Assembly (NCBI GenBank): GCA_017883215.1
Contig: JADGOA010000206.1
Span: forward strand, 1-6,662
Direction of reading: 5' to 3'
Length of the DNA: 6,662 nt
DNA from: Thermoanaerobaculia bacterium
GTDB lineage: Bacteria > Acidobacteriota > Thermoanaerobaculia > Gp7-AA8
The notes below the pieces were generated by a model that saw nothing but the letters and a program-made list of their open reading frames with translations, had not been told where the DNA came from and searched no databases. Each line of letters opens with the position of its first letter. Within the stretch, counting starts at the first letter, position 1. This document shows positions 1-6,028 of the stretch, one piece after another. The position numbers and the translations under genes are program-made.

Positions 1-79
1 GCGTTCTTTCCGGGCGCTACGCGCTCCGTACGCTGAAGGGTTCCCTCCCAATCGGCGGCCTGACCGTAAGGGTCGCCGA
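1..79. other. Non-coding left edge downstream of the kinase-like gene
   Basis: No convincing coding sequence is seen in these bases. They lie just past the stop codon of the minus-strand kinase-like gene. The stretch holds a short GC-rich imperfect palindrome around 12-26 and most of the inverted repeat described separately at 51-80. It is probably the 3' end of the kinase transcript or a short spacer to a gene beyond the window. Confidence 0.5.
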
Positions 80-80
80 T
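51..80 (-). terminator. Inverted repeat at the 3' end of the kinase-like gene, possible terminator
   Basis: Bases 51-57 (ATCGGCG) and 74-80 (CGCCGAT) are perfect reverse complements. Two further pairs (59-60 with 71-72) extend the stem past one mismatch (a wobble on the plus strand), leaving a 10-base loop at 61-70. The repeat abuts the stop codon at 80-82 of the minus-strand gene, where a transcription terminator or 3' stabilising hairpin would be expected. No T-tract follows on the minus strand, so it is not a canonical intrinsic terminator; it could act with Rho or protect the mRNA end. Confidence 0.35.
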
Positions 81-2794
81 CACCTCGGCGAGGTCGTGCT
101 CTGCAATCGGATCAGGAATGCGTCGCTCGCTTCCGCGGCGCGCGTGCAGACGAAGCTCCGGGCGTCACGCGCCCACGTATAAGAGTCGCCGAACTGATCG
201 CTCCCCGACAGATGTGCGATCGGGTGCGGCTCGCCGGCAGGAAGAGGGACCAGCCAGATCTCCGTGCTCTCGTTGCCGAGGCGCCGGAGGAACGTGACGG
301 AGCTCGAATCGGGCAGCCAGCGTATCGAGCTCGAGATCCTCGGAAGGGTGAGACTCCGGACCACTTTGTTGCCGTCCATCGAGATCACGCTGAGAAGGCC
401 GTTGCTCGCCAGGCACGAGATCATGCGCGTGTCGGGCGAGACGCGGATGAACGCGCACTTTGCTCCCGGTGGCGTGACGTCTTCGGATGGCCCGGCTGAT
501 ACGGAGACGCGCTCGAGTACTGCCGCCCGCGGCCGGCCGCCGCCCTCCATGTAATAGACGAATGTGCCGTCAGGGGAGAACGACGCGTTCCGGAGAAACT
601 GCCCGGAGGCAAGCCGCCGAGACTCGCCACTGTCGACATTCAGCAGCGTGAGATGGCTGTGGATGTTGTGGTTGGCGTCGGTTTCGAGGGCGCGATAGAC
701 GATCGACGTTCCGACGGCCGCGGCGACCGGTTCTCCGTCTTCGGAGTTGCCGTCAGTCAGCTGGCGCATGTTTCCCGCCAGGTCGAGCATCCACAGGTGT
801 TTTCGCCCGGTCACTCTTCCGGTGGCATTTCGGGGAAACACCACCCGTCCGTCGGCCAGGAGGGCAATCCCGTTCGATCCGTCTTCCGTGTTGATTCCCT
901 GTGTCAGCCGCTCCGATGGCTGTCGGTCGCCGAGTGTCACACGCCAGAGGTTCTGCACCTCCTGTGTTCCGAGCGCGACGATGGTGCTGCGATCGGCCGT
1001 CGCGCTGCCGAGCTGCCAGCGCCTCGTGTCGTCGGTCAATTGCACGCAGCGGGTACCCTCGGCCGAAACGTGCCACAACTGGTCCTGATCGCTCTGCACG
1101 ATCCAGCCGCCGCCGGGCGCCGACTCGATGTCACCAGAGAGACTGATCGCGTTACAGAATGCGATCTTGCGGCTGGCTCCCGTCGCGACGTCGAACTCGG
1201 TCGGCTGCAGTGTCGCGTTGGGCCCCGCATCGGGAGCGACGATCAGCAGGTGCTTCGAGTCGGCGCTCCATGCCGGTTCGCGCCAGAGCGCTCCGCCAGC
1301 GACTTCTGCGATGACGCGCTGATTCTTGAGGAGAGGATCCGCGCACACGAGCTCGGTCCTGGCGTCGTCTTCGCTCCACCGGACGAACGCCAGACTGTTG
1401 CCGTCAGGAGCAAGGCGGATCTTCGAGACGCGCCCCGTCACGACCGCTTCGGGTGTGCCACCGAGGAGCGGGACACGCACGAGGGCGAGCGGCGAGTAGA
1501 GCGGCGAGTCCCGATGCCCGAGTCCGGTGAGGACGTATTCCTGGAGATAGACGTAACTCCCGTCGGGCGAAAAACCGCGCGGATCGAACAGAACGCCTTC
1601 ACGCGGAGGGATCAGCTGGAGATCGCTGCCGCTGCCGATGTGGCGAAGGCGCGGCCGGCCTGTTGGATATTGCCCCTGCAGGTAAGCCATGAAACCGCCG
1701 TCGGCAGACACCACCGCGTCGTGTGCGCCGCCGTCAGATGTCAATCGTTCGACCGTGACCACCGGCACTGAGAAGTTCCGGCTGGTGCCCCCCGCGGCTC
1801 TGGTCCGCGGCACACCGCTGAAGAGCAGTGTCACGACCGCGATCACCGCAACGGCTGCGGCGAGTCTTGCGGTCGGGCGCCGTTCCATTGCGCTCCGTAT
1901 GCCGCTCGACGCGCGCGCCGACCCGCTCGCGCCGGCCGCCGCGGTCTGCTGCATCGCGAAGAGGAGCTCGGATGCGGAGGCGAACCGGCCCCCAGGGCGT
2001 TTCGACAGGCAACGGTTCACGATCGCGATCAGGTCCGCAGGGCGCTCTGCCGGATCGAGTGGCGCCGGCTCGTCCCTTACGATCGCGGTCATCGTGTCGA
2101 CGGCGCTGTTCGCCATGAACGCGGCGCGTCCGGTCAGCATCTCGTACAGGACCGAGCCGAACGAGAAGATGTCCGACCGCAGGTCCGCGGCCGCGCCTTG
2201 CACCTGCTCGGGAGAGAGGTATCCTGCGCGGCCGACGATCGCTTCAGGACGGCTGATCAGCGATTGCGTCTCTTCGGTCGTGGCCGCCTGCCACTCGTCC
2301 TGCGCCAGCCTGGCGAGGCCGAAATTGAGAATCTTCACGTGGCCGGCGGTGGTGATGAAGATGTTCGCCGGCTCGAGACCGCGATGAACGATCCGTTTCT
2401 CGTGCGCAGCCGCGAGGCCCCGCGCCATCTGGATGGCGATGTCCGTGACCTCGTCGATTGCCAGCCGCCGCTCGTCGAGAATCGTCGACAGCGCGCGCCC
2501 TTCGAGGAGCTCGGTCACGACATACGAAAGCTCCCCCTGGTCGCCGATGTCGTAGATCGTGATGATGTTCGGGTGAGCGAGCTGGCTGGCAGACCTCGCC
2601 TCTTTTTCGAATCGCAGCAGGCGTTCGCGGTCGCCGCCGTACGCCGCGCTGAGGACCTTGATCGCCACGCCGCGGTTCAGCCGCGTATCGCGCGCTTCGT
2701 AGACCTCCCCCGTTCCTCCCGCCGCGATGAACGAGACGATCTCGTACGGCCCCAGCCGGACGCCGGCGTCGAGTGAACATTCAGATACGGGCAT
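80..2794 (-). CDS. Membrane receptor pseudokinase (Ser/Thr-kinase-like domain plus PD40/TolB-like beta-propeller)
   Basis: 904-residue, full-length protein. Residues about 14-280 form a Hanks-type kinase fold: glycine loop GGTGEVY at 26-32, ATP-anchoring Lys46 in VAIK, probable alpha-C Glu65, SPE at 194-196, Asp208 and Arg270. The catalytic centre is altered: HRD is His137-Arg138-Gly139, the HRDxK lysine is Glu141, DFG is Asn157-Phe-Gly, and the P+1 Thr/Ser is Arg189. Asn144 is kept. Phosphotransfer is therefore probably lost or greatly reduced; nucleotide or partner binding may remain. A basic linker precedes a single transmembrane helix at about 311-328. Residues about 340-900 carry repeated (S/A)PDG-type blades (near 363, 409, 461, 509, 739, 785 and 827) typical of PD40/TolB-like propellers, here predicted extracytoplasmic. 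The ATG start is fixed by an in-frame TGA six codons upstream. No clear Shine-Dalgarno is present, and the intact kinase gene ends 29 bases upstream, suggesting an operon with coupled translation. The reading frame is undamaged, which argues against a dying gene. It could be annotated simply as a serine/threonine kinase, but that would miss the missing Asp residues. Confidence 0.93.
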   Translation of the reverse strand: MPVSECSLDAGVRLGPYEIVSFIAAGGTGEVYEARDTRLNRGVAIKVLSAAYGGDRERLLRFEKEARSASQLAHPNIITIYDIGDQGELSYVVTELLEGRALSTILDERRLAIDEVTDIAIQMARGLAAAHEKRIVHRGLEPANIFITTAGHVKILNFGLARLAQDEWQAATTEETQSLISRPEAIVGRAGYLSPEQVQGAAADLRSDIFSFGSVLYEMLTGRAAFMANSAVDTMTAIVRDEPAPLDPAERPADLIAIVNRCLSKRPGGRFASASELLFAMQQTAAAGASGSARASSGIRSAMERRPTARLAAAVAVIAVVTLLFSGVPRTRAAGGTSRNFSVPVVTVERLTSDGGAHDAVVSADGGFMAYLQGQYPTGRPRLRHIGSGSDLQLIPPREGVLFDPRGFSPDGSYVYLQEYVLTGLGHRDSPLYSPLALVRVPLLGGTPEAVVTGRVSKIRLAPDGNSLAFVRWSEDDARTELVCADPLLKNQRVIAEVAGGALWREPAWSADSKHLLIVAPDAGPNATLQPTEFDVATGASRKIAFCNAISLSGDIESAPGGGWIVQSDQDQLWHVSAEGTRCVQLTDDTRRWQLGSATADRSTIVALGTQEVQNLWRVTLGDRQPSERLTQGINTEDGSNGIALLADGRVVFPRNATGRVTGRKHLWMLDLAGNMRQLTDGNSEDGEPVAAAVGTSIVYRALETDANHNIHSHLTLLNVDSGESRRLASGQFLRNASFSPDGTFVYYMEGGGRPRAAVLERVSVSAGPSEDVTPPGAKCAFIRVSPDTRMISCLASNGLLSVISMDGNKVVRSLTLPRISSSIRWLPDSSSVTFLRRLGNESTEIWLVPLPAGEPHPIAHLSGSDQFGDSYTWARDARSFVCTRAAEASDAFLIRLQSTTSPR

Positions 2795-2813
2795 GAGAGG
2801 TTCTGCGGTTCAT
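2781..2813 (-). other. Possible 10-codon coupling mini-ORF between the two kinase genes
   Basis: In the 29-base gap, an ATG at 2813-2811 opens a 10-codon frame (MNRRTSHARI) whose TGA at 2783-2781 overlaps codons 4-5 of the pseudokinase gene in another frame. A purine-rich run (GAAAGAAGAG) lies directly before this ATG, although too close for an ideal ribosome site. Ribosomes ending here could re-initiate at the ATG at 2794, which lacks its own Shine-Dalgarno. A frame this short can arise by chance, so this is tentative. Confidence 0.15.
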
Positions 2814-2823
2814 CTCTTCTTTC

Positions 2824-5532
2824 TCAATTCGTTCGAGCGGTGCTCGATGTGGCGCTCTCCAGGTGCAGCAGGAAGACGTCGCTGACGCCGATGGCGCGGC
2901 TGCAGATGAAACTGCGGCCGTCGGGCAGCCACGCGTACGGGTCGTCGATCAATTCGCCGGTCACGTGCGCGATGCGCCGCAAGGCGCCACCCCGAAGCGG
3001 TGCAAGATAGACGTCGCTCGTTTCCGGCAGGATGGTCTGGACAAACGATACTGCGCTCGAGTCGGGGAGCCAGCAGATGTTCCTCGAATTCGGCGGCATC
3101 TTGAACGTGCGAACCACCTCGCCGCCGGCCATGGAGAGCAGCGTCAATGTCTCCCCGTGATTGCAGAAGATCATCGTTCCATCGGGCGATGTGTTCACGC
3201 CAGCGTTGCAGCTCAGGGGTTCCGGCCCGGCCGGTTGCGGCGCTCCGCCCGCGACCATGACACGCGTCACGTGCTTGACGGGCGTGTTGTCGCGCCTGAC
3301 GCAGTAGATCGAACCTCCATCGGGTGAGAAAGACATCGGCCGACCGGCGAACGGCAGCTCGCGCGGGTCGCCACCGTCGACGTCCATCACCCACATCCGT
3401 ACCTTTTCCCCGTCGTCCTCGAACGACGTGTACGCGATCGTGTGCCCGTCAGGGGAGGAGGTGACCTGTGCCTCGTCCGCTTCGCCGTTGGTCAGCTGGC
3501 GCATGTTGCCGGAAGCATCGAGAATCCAGAGGTGCGCGCGGCCGCCCACTTTCCCCGACGCGTTACGTGAGAAAACGGCTCTGCCGTCGCGGAGAACTGT
3601 CACCCCGAAATAGCCGTCTGCGGTGTTGATGGCGCGGGTCAGCCGGATGGGCGGTTCCATGTCGCCGGCTGAAATCCGCCAGAGGTTCTGTACCGTCTGT
3701 GTTCCGGTTGCAGCAACTCGCAGGCCGTCAGCCGTCGCGCCGCCGAGCTGCCACGTCATCGTCTCGTCGGTGAGCTGATGGCAACGCGAACCGTCGGCCG
3801 AGACGTGCCATAGCTGGCTCTTCGCACCGCTCTGTACGATCCAGCTGCCGCCCCGAACCGACTCGATGTAGATCGCCCGGTCGATTTCGCGGCAGAGCTT
3901 CAGCCGCGTTGTCGCGCCCGTTTCGACGTCGATCTCGATCGGCCGATTGTCGGGTTTTGCGCCCCGCTCGTAGATCGGCACGACGACGCGGCTCGAGTCG
4001 GCACTCCACGCCGGCTGGCCAATGAATCCCGCGCTGCCGCTGCGCTGCGCGATCACGCGCTCACGTTGCCAGTACGGATCCGAAACGACGACCGCGCTGG
4101 TCTGCAGCGGCTGCTTGTCCCAGCGAAGGAATGCGACCTTCGTCCCGTTCGGAGCGAATCGCACTGCGGAAAACCAGCCCGGCTTCACCGGTTGGGGGAT
4201 GCCGCCGAGGAGCGGCACGCGCACGAGGCCTGTCGAGTCCCACAGGGGTGAGCCGGGATGTCCCGTGCCGGTCTGGGCGAACTCGCCGAAATAGACGAAG
4301 TTCATGTCGGGCGAAAAACCCCGCGTGCTGAACAGGCGGTCTTCGCGACCGGGGATGAGCTCGACGTCGCTGCCGCTTGCGACATGCCGGAGCCGCGGCG
4401 TGTAGGTCTTGGGCAGCGTGGTCTGGTAGGTGATGAAGACGCCGTCCGGAGAGACGAGCCCGTCCTCGGAGCGGCCGTCAGTGGTAACGCGTTCCATCCT
4501 CCCGATCCGAAGCGACGTGCCGTCGTCGTTCTGCACGGCGGCGCGGGACCTCGACGATTGGCTGACGACCAGCGTGACGACGAGGACGACGGCAATCGCC
4601 GTTGCGAACGTCCCGATCTTCCGGCCGCCCGCACCCAGCGTTCGCCGCGGCGTCCGATGCGTTCCGGCCGGTCCGGCTGCGGCGACCTGTTGGAGTGCGA
4701 AAAGCAGCTCGGATCCCGAAGGGAATCGTCCGGCGGGCCGTTTTGCGAGGCAGCGTCTCACGATGGCGAGCAGTTCCGGCGCGCAGGCGACGTCGTCCAG
4801 ATCCGGCTCGTCGCGCAGGATCGCGCTCATGGTCTCGATCGGGCTGTTGCCCCTGAACGGCCGGCGCCCGGTCACCATCTCGTACAGAATCGACCCGAAT
4901 GAGAAGATGTCCGAGCGAAGATCCGCGGCGGCGCCCTGCACCTGTTCCGGCGACATGTACGCAGCGCTGCCGACGATCACTCCCGGCCTGCTGATCAGCG
5001 ACTTGGTCTCCTCGCTCGTTCCTGGCTGCCATTCTTCTTCGGTGAGCTTGGCAAGGCCGAAGTCGAGGATCTTCACGTGGCCGGCCGTGGTGATGTAGAT
5101 ATTTGCCGGCTTCAGATCGCGATGGACGATCCGCTTCTCGTGCGCCGCAGCGAGGCCGCGCGCGACCTGGATGGCGATGTCCATCGCCTCGTTGATCGAC
5201 AGGCGCCGCTCGTGGAGCGCCGTCGCCAGCGTGCGCCCCTCCAGAAGCTCCGTGACGATGTACGGAAGGTCGGCCTCTTCTCCGACGTCGTAGACCGAGA
5301 TGATGTTGGGGTGGGCGAGCTGGCTCGCGGAACGCGCCTCTTTTTCGAACCGCGCCAGCCGGTCGCGGTCGGTGCCGTAAGCAGCCGGCAGGACCTTGAT
5401 GGCCACACGGCGGTTCAGCCTGGTATCGCGAGCCTCGTAAACCTCGCCCATGCCGCCCGCGGCGATGAACGAGACCACCTCGTACGGACCGAGGCGCGTC
5501 CCACTCGGAACGGAGCAGTCGTGCACCGTCAT
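2824..5532 (-). CDS. Membrane receptor serine/threonine protein kinase with PD40/TolB-like beta-propeller
   Basis: 902-residue Hanks-type kinase predicted to phosphorylate Ser/Thr residues on cytoplasmic targets in response to a signal sensed outside the membrane. Kinase domain about 14-280: glycine loop GGMGEVY (26-32), VAIK Lys46, probable alpha-C Glu65, catalytic loop HRDLKPAN with Asp139, Lys141 and Asn144, DFG at 157-159, SPE at 194-196, Asp208 and Arg269. All key catalytic residues are present; the first glycine of GxGxxG is Ala24. A basic linker (about 288-305) leads to one transmembrane helix at about 307-324. The rest is a propeller with PD40-like blades starting near 360, 407, 459, 509, 692, 735, 781, 822 and 869. 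A strong Shine-Dalgarno (GGGAGGAG, four bases before ATG) fixes the start. It is the first gene of a two-gene minus-strand unit with its pseudokinase paralogue 29 bases downstream, and the likeliest partner or duplication source for it. This architecture is common in Acidobacteriota; substrates and ligand cannot be read from sequence. Confidence 0.95.
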   Translation of the reverse strand: MTVHDCSVPSGTRLGPYEVVSFIAAGGMGEVYEARDTRLNRRVAIKVLPAAYGTDRDRLARFEKEARSASQLAHPNIISVYDVGEEADLPYIVTELLEGRTLATALHERRLSINEAMDIAIQVARGLAAAHEKRIVHRDLKPANIYITTAGHVKILDFGLAKLTEEEWQPGTSEETKSLISRPGVIVGSAAYMSPEQVQGAAADLRSDIFSFGSILYEMVTGRRPFRGNSPIETMSAILRDEPDLDDVACAPELLAIVRRCLAKRPAGRFPSGSELLFALQQVAAAGPAGTHRTPRRTLGAGGRKIGTFATAIAVVLVVTLVVSQSSRSRAAVQNDDGTSLRIGRMERVTTDGRSEDGLVSPDGVFITYQTTLPKTYTPRLRHVASGSDVELIPGREDRLFSTRGFSPDMNFVYFGEFAQTGTGHPGSPLWDSTGLVRVPLLGGIPQPVKPGWFSAVRFAPNGTKVAFLRWDKQPLQTSAVVVSDPYWQRERVIAQRSGSAGFIGQPAWSADSSRVVVPIYERGAKPDNRPIEIDVETGATTRLKLCREIDRAIYIESVRGGSWIVQSGAKSQLWHVSADGSRCHQLTDETMTWQLGGATADGLRVAATGTQTVQNLWRISAGDMEPPIRLTRAINTADGYFGVTVLRDGRAVFSRNASGKVGGRAHLWILDASGNMRQLTNGEADEAQVTSSPDGHTIAYTSFEDDGEKVRMWVMDVDGGDPRELPFAGRPMSFSPDGGSIYCVRRDNTPVKHVTRVMVAGGAPQPAGPEPLSCNAGVNTSPDGTMIFCNHGETLTLLSMAGGEVVRTFKMPPNSRNICWLPDSSAVSFVQTILPETSDVYLAPLRGGALRRIAHVTGELIDDPYAWLPDGRSFICSRAIGVSDVFLLHLESATSSTARTN

Positions 5533-5536
5533 ACAA

Positions 5537-5544
5537 CTCCTCCC
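5537..5544 (-). promoter_or_regulatory. Strong Shine-Dalgarno of the intact kinase gene
   Basis: On the minus strand GGGAGGAG lies immediately before TTGT-ATG, giving a four-base gap from the purine run (six from GGAGG) to the start codon. It supports the ATG at 5532-5530 as the true start. The downstream pseudokinase gene has no comparable site. Confidence 0.75.
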
Positions 5545-5591
5545 GCGCGTCGGGCGTGGACCGGGGCTCCTATGTTCACGGGGACAAAGGG

Positions 5592-5620
5592 ACTATCCGT
5601 GATCCGATCTGGAGAGTCAA
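5592..5620 (-). promoter_or_regulatory. Predicted sigma-70-type promoter for the kinase/pseudokinase operon
   Basis: On the minus strand TTGACT (5620-5615) matches five of six -35 consensus bases. After exactly 17 bases comes GATAGT (5597-5592), matching four of six -10 consensus bases. Transcription would start near 5585, giving a leader of about 50 bases before the kinase ATG at 5532. A direct repeat of GGGAC (plus-strand 5581-5585 and 5589-5593, three bases apart) overlaps the -10 and start region and could be an operator, but this is weak. The call rests on consensus match and position only. Confidence 0.5.
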
Positions 5621-5673
5621 TCGGAAGCGCCCCTGACCGTACCAGCAGCAATGACTCGACACCCGTTCAGCGT

Positions 5674-5930
5674 ATGCGGCAGCGTGACTTTCTGGCATCG
5701 GGGTGCTTCATCTACGCACGCGCCAGGCGTTCGACGCGGTCGGGGGCTTCGACGAAACGCTGTTCATGGCGGAGGACGTCGTGCTGGCGTGGCGACTGCG
5801 GCGTTTGGGCCGATTCGTGATTGTGAAGGGGATGACGGCGACTTCCGGCCGCACCCTTCGTTCGCACTCCTCTTCCGAAGCGCTCCTCTTGCTTGCGGGC
5901 TTCTATTCCACGGGTCTGCGCACTGCATAA
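5674..5930 (+). pseudogene. Remnant of a family 2 glycosyltransferase (5'-truncated, frameshifted)
   Basis: The only plus-strand stretch resembling a known protein. One frame gives RDFLASGCFIYAR up to 5721. The homology continues in another frame from 5724 as QAFDAVGGFDE, then AEDVVLAWRLRRLGRF and TSGRTLRSHS, ending at TAA 5928-5930. Together these match the C-terminal part of GT2-type glycosyltransferases, with the GGFDE segment, the acidic ED pair and the TSGR/K element in the expected order and spacing. The two frames join if one base is lost near 5721-5724. No N-terminal nucleotide-sugar domain (the usual VIIPxYNE start) is found upstream; that space holds the kinase promoter. The tail past about 5910 also departs from the family. 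It is therefore a truncated, frameshifted relic rather than a gene. A GTG at 5703 could open the second frame for 75 codons, but there is no sign this is translated. Confidence 0.75.
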
Positions 5931-5941
5931 CTCGCCGCGGC

Positions 5942-5959
5942 CCGCGGTACGAACCGCGG
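5942..5959 (+). terminator. GC-rich hairpin after the glycosyltransferase remnant
   Basis: CCGCGGT (5942-5948) and ACCGCGG (5953-5959) are perfect reverse complements around a four-base loop (ACGA). An alternative register pairs GCCGCGG at 5934-5940 with CCGCGGC at 5954-5960. It begins 11 bases past the TAA at 5930, so it is plausibly the former terminator of the glycosyltransferase gene; being symmetrical it could work in both directions. No T-run follows on either strand. Confidence 0.4.
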
Positions 5960-5971
5960 CGCGAAGATCCA

Positions 5972-6004
5972 GGCGGGCCCGTCTTGCCCTGAACGAAGCC
6001 CGCC
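5972..6004 (-). terminator. GC-rich hairpin after the right-edge minus-strand gene
   Basis: GGCGGGC (5972-5978) and GCCCGCC (5998-6004) are perfect reverse complements separated by 19 bases. The hairpin starts about 25 bases past the TAG (6031-6029) of the minus-strand gene at the right edge, the expected place for its terminator. No T-tract follows, so termination, if it occurs here, would not be of the standard intrinsic type. Confidence 0.4.
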
Positions 6005-6028
6005 CGTCTCATCACGACCAGCAGTGAA

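Noticed and set aside
653..1771. Long plus-strand open frame (372 codons) opposite the pseudokinase propeller
   Set aside because: Its translation is Arg/Val/Asp-rich with no family resemblance, and it is antisense to a clearly homologous propeller. Long antisense frames are expected in high-GC coding DNA.
2324..2380. Catalytic substitutions as sequencing errors
   Set aside because: Three separate missense changes at catalytic positions, plus Arg189, with no frameshift nearby are unlikely to be errors, though resequencing would settle it.
80..2794. Kinase-like gene as a decaying pseudogene
   Set aside because: The 904-codon frame is uninterrupted, matches its paralogue in length, and keeps structural kinase residues, the transmembrane helix and propeller motifs.
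4258..4902. Plus-strand open frames opposite the intact kinase (also around 4430-5098)
   Set aside because: They have no recognisable domains and mirror the conserved kinase codons; they are shadows.
5581..5593. GGGAC-AAA-GGGAC as an insertion-sequence end or attachment site
   Set aside because: No transposase, target duplication or matching opposite end is visible in the window.
5077..5820. Plus-strand 247-codon frame running from inside the kinase gene into the glycosyltransferase relic
   Set aside because: Its first part is antisense to the kinase. Only codons after about 5674 resemble a protein, and that homology leaves the frame at about 5721.
5703..5930. 75-codon GTG-started frame as a real small gene
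   Set aside because: It is the C-terminal tail of a GT2 enzyme without the nucleotide-sugar domain and without a ribosome site, so a relic is the better explanation.
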